From Prunus persica (taxonomy: Eukaryota > Streptophyta > Magnoliopsida > Rosales > Rosaceae), in assembly GCF_000346465.2 (NCBI RefSeq), contig NC_034012.1, positions 14,574,373-14,638,372 of the forward strand: 64,000 bases of DNA, given 5' to 3'. The stretch's first letter is position 1; every line of letters starts with the position of its first letter. The position numbers and the translations under genes were made by a program. Shown here piece by piece: positions 35,333-47,600 of the stretch. The notes under the pieces are model-generated. The model was not told where the DNA came from. It searched no databases and saw nothing but the letters and a program-made list of their open reading frames with translations.

Positions 35333-37168
35333 CATACTTCGTATTTTTATTTAAATGAGAAATTTGCAGCATGGGGGCCTAAAGAACGTTGAAGATTTGA
35401 AAAAGCAGCTTTTCTATAGGTTTCTTCGTCATACTTACGTTCTACATTCAGTTCTTCTTGGAGGTTTACTGTATGCTGCGGGTGGATTTTCCTTCTTGGT
35501 TTGGGGAATGGTGAGATTGCTTACTTACTGGTTAATTTTCATTAAATTTAAATTGGAACTTATGGTCTTTAAAAATTTATATCCAAAAGTAAGTACAGTG
35601 GAAGCTGTATATACCGTCCATGTGGTTCACGTAAGTCGATTTTCTTTTGTACATCATATTTCAATAGTTTCTAGAAATACTCGCAAATTCTTCTCACAAA
35701 TTTATCATTATATAATCTTTCTTTATATAATGGTCTTGGACATGCAACTTTGACTCCTCATTCGTATACATACAGTTTTAATTAAACAACCTCAGTCCTG
35801 ATCTCTTGGACCACAGGAGTCCAAGAGAATATGGTCACTCACCGTTGGATGTAAATTCAACGGTTCACTCACTCTTGCACTTCTTTTAAATTTTTTTTTT
35901 GAACCGTTGGATGTTACATCCAACGACGGGTGACCATAATCTCTTGGATCCCTGTGGTCCAAGAGATCGGGACTGTAAACAACCTATGCTAAGAGTTCAA
36001 AATGTGGAATTTAAAAATTTGGGACTGCATATATGGGCTTAGTTAAGTTGACTAAAGTAGATGTGCTCCCCACTCTTCACTCGAGTTCAAATCCCCCTCC
36101 CTGTATTTAAATTTTATTTTTATTTTTTCAACCTCCCTCACCTCCCTCCTCTACTATGTTATTTTTAATATATAATATTATATACACTTAATAATTGACA
36201 ACTTGTAATTTAAGTTAATGGTCTCTTTAAAATAAATTAGACATGATTAAGTTCGAAATATTGAACTCTAACACATAAGTTTTAAATCATAGGTATTTGA
36301 TATACTTTATTTTCTATTTTGATTCCTCCCCAATCTTACAATTCTAGCTCCACCACTGACTAAAAGTGATTGAGGCAGGAAGTGGTTGGCGGGTTTGGGG
36401 TTGTAACACCAGAAGTGACCAACACTAGAATTAGTTGTGGCTAATTAGGTGGTGCGTGCCGATGGTGGTTTTGTTTGTGCCTACATGTGGTTTTTTTTAA
36501 TATTAAAATCGCATTGTTTTGGGATTTTTAAGAAATAAAATTTAGGTGGACTTTAGACATACAATTTACGACTTTTTCATATTCAAAATTTTTTCATGCT
36601 GAATTTAAAACTTCTTTGTTTATCAACCCAATTTATAATGAAATCATAATATATCATTCCTTTAAACATGAATTTTGTCTAAATACCATGTTTAACCTCT
36701 CCATCCAAATATGTTCTAAATCTAAATTCCTTATAATTTTAGGGGGTGAGGATGGTATTTGTTTTCCACAACACTTTTCTAGTTAATTCAGCTTGCCACA
36801 TGTGGGGAAAGAAACCATGGAACACCGGTGATGCGTCTAGGAACAATTGGTATATTGTATTATTTATTTCCCACTCTGCCATATTTCATCTTGCTAGATG
36901 TAAAATTGGGATTTTAATATGTTTTATACACAATCTTTAATAATTTAGGTGGGTGGCACTGTTAGTGCTTGGAGAAGGGTGGCATAATAATCACCACGCT
37001 TTTGAATACTCAGCTCGACAAGGGCTAGAATGGTGGCAATTTGATTTTACTTGGTGCATAATAAAATTTATTCAAGCTATTGGATTGGCAACAGATGTGA
37101 AGGTCCCAACTCAAATTCAAAAGCAACGAAAAGCTTCAAAGAGTAGAATCCTGGCTACTCAAAATTAG
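34642..37168 (+). CDS. ADS: ADS-type acyl desaturase, copy A (5 exons, intact)
   Basis: Exons 34642-34929, 35117-35257, 35370-35510, 36743-36849 and 36949-37168 join in frame to 298 residues, normal for plant ADS proteins. All three histidine boxes are present: HRNLAH (69-74), HRYHH (106-110) and HNNHH (238-242). The extra conserved His199 and His209 are kept too. Hydrophobic segments at about 28-43, 49-66 and 157-190 fit a membrane di-iron desaturase. The family inserts delta-9 or delta-7 double bonds into acyl chains at the ER or plastid. No clear transit peptide is seen, so an ER location is the better guess. Intron 2 holds a 60-bp CT run and intron 3 a 183-bp MITE. Confidence 0.92.
35269..35329. 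repeat. CT microsatellite in ADS-A intron 2
   Basis: About thirty CT units immediately downstream of the exon 2 donor site (GTAGAA at 35258). It is likely length-variable and fills most of the 112-bp intron, forming much of its polypyrimidine content. Confidence 0.95.
35793..35975. mobile_element. 183-bp MITE in ADS-A intron 3
   Basis: Inverted ends CAGTCCTGATCTCTTGGA and the complement of CAGTCCCGATCTCTTGGA are flanked by TAAACAACCT on both sides (35783-35792 and 35976-35985). A second, equally long member lies at 61592-61774. The 10-bp duplication suggests a Mutator-type MITE. Confidence 0.92.
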
Positions 37169-37570
37169 TCTTTGAAGATTTACCCTACTATGGATATGAT
37201 GGATAATTATAGCTTCAAATCCTATATGCATTTGTAATGGTGTTAATATTCATGCGTGGTGTGGATTAGTTTTGTATTTCTATGGCTTCTAAAATAATCA
37301 CTTATAATCATATTGTGGAAAAATCAGCTATGAAAAGTGTTTAATTCTGGCATATGGAAGTAATTTTCTGTATTATGAATAAAATTGACCCCATGTTGAA
37401 AGTGTGTTTAGTTAATTGTTTAGTAAAAAAAAAAGTTACTTTCATTTGCATTTACACTGATTAGTTAAGATTAAAATAAGAGTTAATATTATGCATACAT
37501 CTCATGAGATTTCTTTTGTTTTCATATAACTCCTTGAGGTTTTGAAAATTACACAACCACCCCTTGAGGT

Positions 37571-37604
<34 letters not shown>

Positions 37605-38937
37605 TAATTTGGCCAATTTGCATTCTTCTTGTCGGCAACAAAACAACAAAGGGCCATATGGCCTTTTTCAATAATTTCATTATCCCTTTCCAGCCAAAGT
37701 CTATTTTATCTTTGAGATTAATTATTCTATCAAGCTTTCCTCTTCAAGAAGAACTAGTGCATCCTTCCAGCCATACCTTCTTATCCAAATTACCCCATTT
37801 TATCAGTCACCCAATCTCATAACACCTTCAGCTGCATCTCGACTAGAAGGGCACTGTTCATTCGTTTTGATTTAGTCCTGTGATGGTAGGACAAAGTTTT
37901 TCATTAGTTCGAGAATTATTTGTGGTCAACAAGTCAACTTTCTTTAGTGTGCGAGCCTGCCACTGTTAGCAGTTTAAAAATCTTAACAGACTTATGAAAA
38001 ATAGATAACTTGTGGCCCAAGTTACTGACTTTAAACAAGTGATTGTGAATTTGGGTGAGGAATATCTCATAAGTAAGTTCTTTTCTTGCCTCAGATTAGT
38101 GAGGACTTCACAATTTCTCACAGTAAACTAGTAGTTCTGGCCAAAATGAATATTAAAATAAGAGTTAATTATACATACATCTCATGAGATTTCTTTTATT
38201 TTCACATAACCCCTTGAGGTTTTGAAAATTACACGACCACCCCATTGAGATTTCCAAAACATTACATGTTACCCCCTTGATAGAGTTTGAGAAAGAAAGG
38301 AAAAAGTACATGTTTGTGTCTTATCTTCCAATACTCGTTATAAGCAGTTGGGCCAGAGAATCATCCCTCTCATCCTATTCCATGTTTTTACTTGTGTTTT
38401 ATGGAGTATATGCAGGCCCAATTCATGGCCTATACTTCTTTTCACGCAGGCCCTGCCCATAGACTACGCGAGTTCGGTGATGGCATAGGGCCCCAAAAAA
38501 TTGGGCCTCCTATAAAACCTTTTAGCCCAAGAAATATAGTAGCAAAAAGGGCATTTTATTTGTGTAATTCATGCTTTTTTGGGATGTATTCTGAAATGTT
38601 TTGGCATTTTTCTTTATTTTTCATGTAGTTAGTCTTTTTTACGTAAATTAACCAACTTAGCACCTAAACTGAGAATTTTTTTTATAATTATTTTTCATTC
38701 GGAATGAGGTAATTGTTGAACATAAAAGCCTCAACTTTTATTTCTGCCCAGGACCTCCAAAATCAATGAACCAACCTTGTTGGCATGTCCATCAGAGGTG
38801 CCTTCTTGTGCGTTCAAGTGACATCATTTTCACCAAAGTGTGTATGTCTCTTTTTGTTTTGTTTTGTTTTATAATGTATGGAAAAAAGGGAACTAATATG
38901 TAATAAGGTGTGCATTGTGTTTTTTCGTCTTGGTATA
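37169..38937. other. Spacer downstream of ADS-A with a direct repeat pair
   Basis: Segments at about 37470-37570 and 38150-38245 share AAAATAAGAGTTAAT, CATACATCTCATGAGATTTC and CCTTGAGGTTTTGAAAATTA. This text is common in plant spacers and also echoes 52430-52510. An AT run lies at 37580-37603. No gene seen. Confidence 0.6.
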
Positions 38938-39192
38938 GGTGTTAATTTTGTTGACGTGAGTTAACCTACTAAATCAAGGATTTCCTACGTTAATTAGGTG
39001 ATTTACTTCATTGTTTTATATAGTTGACACATTCTTGTATAATTAGAGGATATTCTCCTAATTAATTAGTGTATATATTTCATTGTAAAGCACCATTCTA
39101 AACTTCTATATATACCTCCTTATGAAGAAGAATACAATTAACTTGAAGTATTCAAACCAAATGTCATATTTTAGCATGGTATCAGAGCAATC
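38938..39192 (+). mobile_element. Copia-type LTR remnant with primer-binding site
   Basis: An LTR-like stretch starting TGTTAATTTTGTTGACG contains TATATATACC (TATA-like, about 39106) and is followed by TGGTATCAGAGC at about 39177-39188, the classic initiator-Met tRNA primer site. The interior beyond is lost or unrecognisable, and no partner LTR was found. Confidence 0.75.
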
Positions 39193-41085
39193 GATGTTAA
39201 GTTATGCTTGAATAGACACACTATCTCTACTAGAAATTTACGTGCTTCATTCATAAATATGGTTGTGGAGAGAATTCCTTTTTTTATTATATATATATAT
39301 ATATATATTTATGATGGTCTATTTGCTTTTCTGATGAATCACTTCCTTGTCTCCTGTTTATTTCTTGTAAACACAACCTGTTCTAATGGAGAGCCCTCAC
39401 GAGCATAGAAAGGAAACTTTTGGCCCCCCTTTTCTGGTATTTAAATGGTTATGAGTTCTCTTCTGATTAACCCATTTTTTCTACTTCCCATCACTTCCTC
39501 TGCCTCAGTTGAAAACTTTGGCTTTCAGAGTCATATGGGCTTTCTTATGAGAGAAAGATCTTCTAAAATATATGTTGATTTGAACTCTAGAATTAAGATC
39601 AACGGTGTTGATCAAATTTTTAGGCCTTTGGAGAGATTTAAAGCCAGGCCTAATCTGAAAATCAATTAGAAACTGACTTGTCCGAATTAAATCATCATTT
39701 AATGGCAATTAATATTTAATATGTGTATTTAATTCTTGCTAATTGGTTTACAAAGGCCTGAGCCCTTAAAATCATCTGGGCTGATTTTTGACTTCCATAA
39801 AGAAAACCCAAGCTCCTGCTTTTGACACAGGCTAATATTAATTGGGCTGGCGCATGTATTGTAGGCCCAAACAGACACCAAAGACGTAACGAGACCAACC
39901 TTCGAGAGGTGAGCTACACCCCAACTGGTAAATCATCTTTCTTGGACTAATATTTATTTTTTGCACGTATTATCAACGTGGTCTTTTCACAGCAACAACA
40001 TCAAGCCGTAAGCTCATGCATGAGATTTTCAAAACACACACACATATATATAATATATATACGTAGTGAATGTTTGTATGTTAATTTACCAAAAAGATGC
40101 TAGGCCATATATGATATGTCATTATGCCACATGCATTGGTCTCGACTTGGGATTTAAGACCACACCCTAACTCTGTTCTCGTTTTTCAAAGAACATTATT
40201 CCTTAAGAAAAAGAACATAAAGTATAAAGATTACAAAAACAATATTGTTTATTAATTAATCTTGAGTCTACATATATATATGTATACCAGAAATTTTTTT
40301 TGGCTCCTTGAAACTGAGGAGGACGCTCCTCCTTACAACTAATGTGGTTTCTAAATGCTCATATATACCAGTGTTGATTTTATTTTATGCTTATCCAATT
40401 CTCTCGCTTTCTTTCATTATTTATTCCTTCAAATTGTTGATTGGTTTCGCTTTTATTTGTCTTATAGTTCAATACATATGTGGTTTTGTTTTTGTTTACA
40501 TCTGGGATTCAGTAGGTATAGGGGTTGGTTGGACCGTTGGACATATGACATCCATAGAAATGATCTGAGAAGAGGGTTTGTGATAAGAGCCGCGGGGAGG
40601 GTGAAAAAGGAAGGAGAAGATTGAGCTCATTAAAGATAGGGAAGCATAAATGATACGGTAAAGCATGTGATTCTTGATAGAGCTCATTAAAGTGGTAACC
40701 TCTCCACCACCACCACCACCACCCTCCTCCATCCCTACAAAAGTTTAGGTGTATTGAAAAAATCTTTGATTTTGAAGGAAATACCAAAGTTGACAAAATC
40801 ATGCTTCTCCCTACTATTTTTTCAGTTTAGATTAGTTATTAATGACCCTATATCTTGGGTTCACTGGCACCACCACTCTAACCACTAGGGATGGCCACCC
40901 CAAAAACCTTCCCCACCCCCTCCCAAACTCTTCAGTTTGAATAATTTTCACAGAAAATGTTAAACCTATTGCGATTATAATCAATAAAATAACAGAATTT
41001 TAAGTCGCGCATGATTATAAAATTAAGAAAAAATAATGTCGCACACACACAGGAGCACATACAAAGAGGTTAGCATTGTGTTCTT
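39193..41085. other. Spacer upstream of ADS-B
   Basis: No gene seen. The segment 39222-39280 resembles 27225-27285 in polygalacturonase intron 2 (both carry ATTCATAAATATG.TTGTGGAGAGA), indicating a shared dispersed repeat. Confidence 0.5.
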
Positions 41086-41093
41086 GTACTTGT

Positions 41094-41665
41094 AGGGATG
41101 GCAATGGGTCGAATTGGGGGTGGGTTTGCCATTCCCATCCCCATTTCTATCCTCGTTAAGTTTTTATGCCTCATCTCGCCTTCATACCCACAACATTCAT
41201 ATCGGGGATTCTCCATCCCCACCTTCATTGGTGAATGGGTTCCCTAACCCGCCCCATTAATACGGAAGAAAAAACTAATTATAACTACGTTGTTGAAAAA
41301 AAGAAGAAGTATTAAGGCAAGATAATGAGTTGTATGGCTTAAGATAATATACGAATGTTTATATATGGACTAGAAGTTAACTAAATAAATAAGTTGTGGC
41401 TTAAGATTTGTATACATTATATAAATATATAATATAATAATAAAAAATATACTATAATAACATATTTATATATACTATAATATATATGTTCTAAACGGGA
41501 AGGGTGCGGGTTGGGGATTAAAATATCATCCAGCCTCTTCCCAAACACCATATCCAAAAAATTCTTCATACCCGTCTACATATCCGTTATTTTGTCCTTC
41601 ATATCCGACCCATTAGAGTCGAATTCGAACAAAGATCCTTACCCGCGAAAAAAATTGCCATCCCT
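41094..41665. mobile_element. hAT-like MITE upstream of ADS-B (572 bp)
   Basis: The ends AGGGATGGCAAT and ATTGCCATCCCT are inverted. The flanks GTACTTGT (41086-41093) and AAACTTGT (41666-41673) agree at six of eight bases, fitting an aged 8-bp hAT duplication. The paralogous flank upstream of ADS-C (about 59866-59900) reads straight through without the insert. Confidence 0.85.
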
Positions 41666-41883
41666 AAACTTGTGGTGCACACATTGAGATGACAAGAAGT
41701 CCGTAAGTTATTCAGATAAAAAAAGAAAAGTTAAGGTATTAAATTACGAAGCTATATTATGTGAGGGCCGGACCAATTATTGACCCCACTCATCATATGC
41801 GATTCCACTCTAGTCCAAAGCTACCAACACTTTTTTTTGTAGCAGATGCTTTGTTTTACAAGGAAGCAAGGTACGTAGTATAC

Positions 41884-41890
41884 TATAAAT
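41884..41890 (+). promoter_or_regulatory. TATA box of ADS-B
   Basis: TATAAAT at 41884-41890. The surrounding CAAGGAAGCAAGG, TATAAATA, CACAATG and CAGATCATCAGA are nearly identical upstream of ADS-C (60128-60195), so the core promoter was duplicated with the gene. Confidence 0.75.
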
Positions 41891-43676
41891 ACTCTCCACA
41901 ATGCCCATCTTCTTTTGCCAAACTCAGATCATCAGAATTATATTTATATATATATTTAAGATGGGGCTTTTGGGCATGTTTTTTATGAAGTCATGTGGAG
42001 AATTTTTGGGGAGGACATGGAACATACAAGACGTATTCACATTGGGTGTGATTTTGGCCTTGCATTCTCTTTGTGCATTTGCGCCCTTTCATTTCAATTG
42101 GCCTGCATTTTGGGTCGCCGTCACTTTGTACGTTGTGACGGCTTTAGGAATCACACTGTGCTACCATAGAACTCTTACCCACAGAGGTTTGAGGCTTCCA
42201 AAATGGCTCGAGTACCTCTTTGCCTATTGTGGTGTTCTGTCACTTCAGGTGTGTGTATATATATATAATCCGAAACGCTTATTATGCTTAAAAATGTAGG
42301 AAAGTCTTTAAATTTTAGATCTATTTTAAAGGTTCGTACATGAAGTATTAATGATTTATATAATCATACACAAATTCAAATAAAACTCTACAAATTGCTT
42401 CTTCCTTTAATCAGACTTTTAGTAAATTTGTTACGTGCATACGTGGAAAATTGTAGGTCCCGCTTTTATGCTTTATGTGTGGATTCTATATAGACAAAAA
42501 CTGTTACGAAATTTGAATATTCTCTCACTTCTATGAAAGGTAATCTTGGTAATGACTTTTTTACTTACAGAAAATGAATTATACCCACATAGAGAAAAAC
42601 TAGTAACAGGACGTGTAAAAAAAAATAGTTATTTCATGTTATGTATACTCTCAGTACTATCTAAGAAAAATTAGTGTATAGTCATAAAAAACTTTAGTAA
42701 TTAGCATATGATACATTATCTATTTTTGTTTTGGATATGGTGGATGAGTTTTAAATTTTATTTTGTTAAAAGCCAATGGCCCTACCCATGTGCTCTTTAA
42801 GCTTGTTTAATTTGTATTTGAAATAACGTTTTTACTTATTTTATATGGGAGCCATATCACGCCCAGCTTTGGAGGCCTTTTCTTGCAGAGAAGCAAGAGG
42901 AGGATCGACGGCGGAGAAGGCGTCTTCCATCGTTTTCCAGCGGAGAAGCAATCAATGACAGAGAAAGCGTTTCTGTTTTCTGGCGGAGAAGCAATTGATG
43001 ACGGCTCGTCCTGGCCTGGCGTCACGACTGCTGGCGGAGAAGGCGTTTTCTGATCCATGGAGAAGCAATTGGAGGATCGATGCCGGTGAATTCGCAAAGC
43101 TCAAAGGCTCCTCCTGCTATTTCGGTGACTCGGCCTAATAGATCTCCGTCTCTTGCGGTAATTCAGAACCTATGCTAATTATTGTGATGTTTTTGAATCT
43201 GGTGTGTTCTGGTTTTTATATTATGTGATTGAATTACTTGGAAATGGGCTTTTCTTGAGATTTTTTTTGTTTAATTTCGGTGGTGTTGTTTTGAGATTTG
43301 AACTGTGGCTACTTTGTTGTGTTTGAGTTCGTTTATGAATGTATTAGAGTGGTAGCTTTTCTTCATCTGAAAACCTGGTGGCATTATCACTTACCACACA
43401 TGTATTGCCCTCCTTCATGTCTATAAATACGTCTGAATATTACTTTCAAGTTCTTATTGAAAGTTTTGTTTTTGTTTTTTCTTTTTTACTTTGAAATTGC
43501 TGTAGGCTGGTAACACAAACAACTTTGCTTATACCTGGAAGTCTGCAGTTTTACCTCTTATGCAAATTCATAATCTTTATTCTTTGCTGGGTCTATTATG
43601 CCTATTGAAGATACAAATATGCTGATTAAGGTGCTCTTATCTCCGTAGATTTCCTTCTGCATTGCACAAACTGCAT

Positions 43677-44890
43677 TGCAGTTTTGGTAATTACAATTGG
43701 ATTTTCGCTCTTTCCTTGGCCTTCAACCTCACCAGTTTTGAAGAGTAGAGGCTACTCAGATGAGGAATTGGGTGGGCAAGAGAAGAGTAGAACTACCCAA
43801 GAGCAAGGGAACTCAAAATTGAATTTTTGGAAACTAGAAACTGCATTGCAGTTTTGGACGCTTGGCATGGAAACATAAAAATGCACAATGAGGGAAACGT
43901 AAGAAAATATCAAAAATATGTATAAATAGAAACTAGCCTCTTTATCAAAATGAGGGAAAACAAAGAGTGAAAGGTAATCCCTTTGACTGTGTTGTCTCAT
44001 TTGATTCTGAAATCTTCTATTTGATTACATGCTAAATGTTTACTGCTATTTGACACCTTCATTTATCTGTGGGTTTCACCAGTGATTCTTTACTGGTTTA
44101 CAGAATTTTGATGCCTGGGTTTTGACTAGTAATTACTTTACATTTTCATGATATCTTTTATTTGTGACTTTTTTATGCTTGGTAGAGATACATTGGAGGT
44201 TTTGCCCCGTAATCCATAGGTTGTTGGTTATTGAGTTGTTAAGCTAGTGTTGATTTGATTCCCTTCTCTTTGTACTTGTGGAGTTTGCTATCTAAATTAT
44301 TTAGTTTGCAGCAATGCATATTTCAATTTTGTTTTGTTTCTAGCTATATTTTCAATTTCGACCTGAAAACTTGAGATCATATTGCGGTTCTTAGGATATA
44401 GATGCTTGTTGTTTATGATATCACTGTCATATGATATTTTGCAATACCATTTAAGCTTTAGTTCAGTAAAATTTTATACAAGTTCTGCATTATAGTTTTG
44501 CACAAACTACATTGCAGTTTTGGAAACTGCATTGCAGTTTTTGTAATTACAAATTGGATTTTTGCTCTTTTCTTGGCCTTCAATTTCACCAATTTGAAGA
44601 GTAGAGGCTACCTAGATGAGGAATTGGATGGGCAAGAGAAGAGTAGAACTACTCAAGAGCAAGAGAACTCAAAATTGGACTTTTGGAAACTGCATTGCAG
44701 TTTTCATTTAATTACAATTGGATTTTTGCTCTTTCCTTAGTCTTCAACCTCACCAATTTAAAGAGTAGAAGCTACCTAGATGAGGAATTAGGTGGGCAAG
44801 AGAAGAGTAGAACTACCTAAGAGCAAGAGAACTCAAAATTGGACTTTTGGAAACCGGAAACTGCATTACAGTTTTCATTTAATTACAATT
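43677..44890. repeat. Three copies of a ~170-bp unit with an open frame
   Basis: Units at about 43677-43860, 44520-44705 and 44695-44880 share CTGCATTGCAGTTTT, TAATTACAATTGGATTTT, AGAGTAGA.GCTAC and GGGCAAGAGAAGAGTAGAAC. In one frame each reads LKSRGY.DEEL.GQEKSRTT with little change, although the third has a stop after RTT. I do not recognise the product. Confidence 0.75.
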
Positions 44891-45254
44891 GTTTTTGTAG
44901 CTGTTTTCGTTTTTGTTTTTGTTTTTTTAACATAATTGATATCTACATTATATTTTGTTGCAGTTTCTGTTTTTATTTGCAGTTTTTGTGTGAATAAGTG
45001 TTGAAATGCTTTTTTTTTTTTTTTTTTTAATAAACCATTGATTGTTTATATAAATATTGTATAATTGAATAAATACTACAAAATCAAGTTTGGTGTAGTG
45101 GTTTGTGAGTGAGCCTTCCTCCCTTGAGGGTCAAGGTTCGAGTCCATTCAATGACGTAATCTTTTTTTTAAAGGTGAATAAAGGGCAACGGAGTTGGTCA
45201 TCTACAGACAGCGGGAGTCTGACGGTGGTGGTCGGCGACGGGAGGTGGCTGCCA

Positions 45255-45366
45255 ACGGTGGTGGTGGCAGGTGGCCGGCGGCGGGAGTCCGGCGGTGGTG
45301 GCCGGCGGCGGAAGTCCGGCAGTGGTGGCCGGCGGCAGGATTCCGGCAGTGGTGGCCGGCGGCGAG
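45255..45366. repeat. GC-rich minisatellite
   Basis: About four units of roughly 30 bp built on GGTGGCCGGCGGCGG and AGTCCGGC. It stands out sharply from the AT-rich surroundings. Confidence 0.85.
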
Positions 45367-46505
45367 ATATGATTGGCTAGATATGGACATGTGGCATAGT
45401 ATGCTTGCCTTAGAAGGAGTGGCATTGTGTGTAATTTTGATATGTTTTAATGATATTTTTGTAAAATTAGGTACCACAATTTGGTCTTTTGCCTTATGCT
45501 AATTAGATAAAATTATATTACTATCTTCCAAATTAGTAAACTATATTGTGTTTTAAAACTAAAGCTCCCTAAGTTAATACATACTGGGCTATATTTAAAA
45601 TAGCTCATTTATAGGCTTGTTTATTTTTTCTTTCCCAAAAACTTCCCTAGGCCATAGCCCACTACAACCATAGAGTGGTTCCACTAGTGATTAAACACAT
45701 TGTACACGTACGCGCATATTTATCACGTTTTATACATTTTACAATTTTTTTAAAATAAAATAGATAACACTCTTATACAAGTATTTTTTTCTTACATATT
45801 GTTGAATAGAAATAATACATGTTAATTTTTTTTTTTAAAATAAGTAATATTAAACTATTTATAATGACCCAATTTTGGGCAGTATTTTTTTAATAAAATT
45901 TTTATCAAATAATATACATGTGTATTTTATTCATACACTTCATGTGCGAGCCTTAATTTACTCGTAGCACTAGTTTTAGGGCTGGTTCACCTTCTTTCTT
46001 TTTTGGAGTATCTACGTATCTTTCACTTTTCATCTAAACATGTCCTAAATCCAAACTCCTTGTAATTTCAGGGGGTGAGGACGGTACTTCTTTTCGACGC
46101 CACTCTGATTATAAATTCAGTTGGCCACATGTGGGGAAAGAAACCATGGAACACCGGTGATATGTCTACAAACAATTGGTATATCGGATTTATTCCCCAC
46201 TCTGCTATATTTCATCGTTGCTAAATGTAAAAAATTGGGATATTAACTTGTTTTATGTCCGTGATATATATTTTTAATAATTTAGGTGGATGTCAATTAT
46301 TACGCTTGGAGAAGGATGGCATAATAACCACCATGCTTTTGAATACTCAGCTAGACATGGGTTGGAATGGTGGCAAATTGATATTACTTGGTACGTAATA
46401 AGATTTCTTCAAGCTATTGGATTGGCAACAGATGTCAAGGTCCCAACTGAAATTCAAAAGCAACGAAAAGCTTCAAATGGTAGAATCATGGCTACTCAAA
46501 AATAG

Positions 46506-47016
46506 GGTTTTGAAGATTTACTCAGCTATGTATATCATGGATAACGTTACTAGCTTCAAATCCTATATGCGTTAGTGATGTTGTCAATATTCATGCCTCA
46601 AGTAGTATTTCTTTGGCTTCTAAAATAATTACTTATAGTCGTACTACAGAATAATCAGCTATGAAGAGTGTTTAATTTTGGAAATGGAAGTGATGTTGTG
46701 TACTATGAATAAAATTGACATGATGTTGGAAGTTTTACTTCACGTGTTTGGTGAAAAGAAAAATTACTTTCGTTTACGTTTATACATCAACTCCGATGAT
46801 CACTTGAAAGCACACCAAAAGTCTAGGCCAATCCAACTAAATTCCCTCATTTTAAATGTGTAAACCAATAACAAAACTAAAAACTTAAGTAATACGAGAT
46901 GAGAATGTGGAACATAAATTTCATTTAAACAAAAGCCATCTACATTGGTTTTACAAGGAAATTAAAAAAAGAGACAATAAAATTTCTATCGGCTTAATTC
47001 CTTAAAGATTTAGACA
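46506..47016. other. ADS-B 3' flank
   Basis: The first ~200 bases match the 3' flanks of copies A and C (TAGCTTCAAATCCT.TA and TTCTAAAATAAT.ACTTAT). No further gene seen. Confidence 0.6.
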
Positions 47017-47600
47017 TTGTTGAGATTCTTACTAGAAAGAGAGAAAGACCAAATCTGATTGTGTGAAAAGGAATTTGTTCATTACTATTAGAAGAATTGT
47101 CTAGCTAGGGTTACAAGGCTGCAGTTTTTCCTCCTATCTATATATTTACAAAAAATGAATGTATATATCGACCTATACATAAATTTTTAGAATAAGAATA
47201 ACACAGCAAGAAAGAATATGCTTGTGATCATCCATATCCTTTCCAAGTTGGTTTTCATGAGATGGCTGCTGGTGTGGATAAGTTTGGGTGTCTTGAGTGG
47301 TTTCTTGTCCTTTGTTATGAAGCTAGGTGTCTTGAACATTTCGTGGCTTATCATCCCCCTTCAAGCTAAGTTGCGGTAAGGCATATATTAGCTTGGTAAC
47401 TGAACTGCTCAAATTTGCATTTGGTGAAAATGTCAGCTATTTGGTGAGGAGAGAGGAAATGTGGCTGATGAAAATGGAGTTACTAGTGACCAATTGACAG
47501 ATTTAATGGTAGTTTATTTCCATATGCTTTCTTCTAGCATGAAAGATGGGGTTTTGAGAGAAAGAAAGGGCACTCATATTGTCAGAGAAAAGCAATGGAG
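47017..47600 (-). mobile_element. Antisense Copia remnant: RNase H tail and LTR
   Basis: On the minus strand, 47600-47365 gives degraded Copia RNase H text (HARRKHMEINYH, then ADIFTKCKFEQFSYQ). It leads into a polypurine tract (TTGAAGGGGGA, about 47353-47363) and then an LTR-like sequence starting TGATAAGCC. The LTR body contains TTGTAACCCTAG and ends near 47017. The rest of the element is missing. Confidence 0.7.

Larger units (their letters stand above)
42780..45660. mobile_element. Foreign insert replacing ADS-B exons 2-3
   Basis: Homology with the ADS-C intron fades at about 42700-42780 and ADS-like sequence resumes near 46000. The segment includes a GC-richer part (42870-43145) with ATG at 43080 reading MPVNSQSSKAPPAISVTRPN up to a GT at 43140, like a first exon. 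It also holds three copies of a ~170-bp repeat and a GC-rich minisatellite. No transposase or clear ends were found. It may be a non-autonomous element carrying gene pieces, or a composite of several events. Confidence 0.45.
41961..46505 (+). pseudogene. ADS: ADS-type acyl desaturase, copy B (exons 2-3 lost)
   Basis: Exon 1 (41961-42248) encodes a complete N-terminus with HRTLTH. Exons 4 (46072-46178) and 5 (46286-46505) encode the C-terminus with HNNHH, all with good splice sites. I find no counterpart of exons 2 and 3 in the 3.8 kb between, so the HRYHH box and about 96 residues are gone. Exon 1 spliced to exon 4 would stay in frame, but the product would lack a required metal-binding box. 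In exon 4 the conserved His of the FHNT/FHAT motif is Asp (LFDAT), a second loss. Introns 1 and 3 still match copy C. The missing part is replaced by about 2.9 kb of unrelated repeat-rich sequence. Confidence 0.88.

Noticed and set aside
35057..35335. A minus-strand frame with an Arg-Glu run
   Set aside because: It is the translation of the CT microsatellite in ADS-A intron 2.
45105..45502. Gly/Trp/Arg-rich and Pro/Ala-rich frames on both strands
   Set aside because: They are produced by the ~30-bp GC-rich minisatellite and have no start context or domain.
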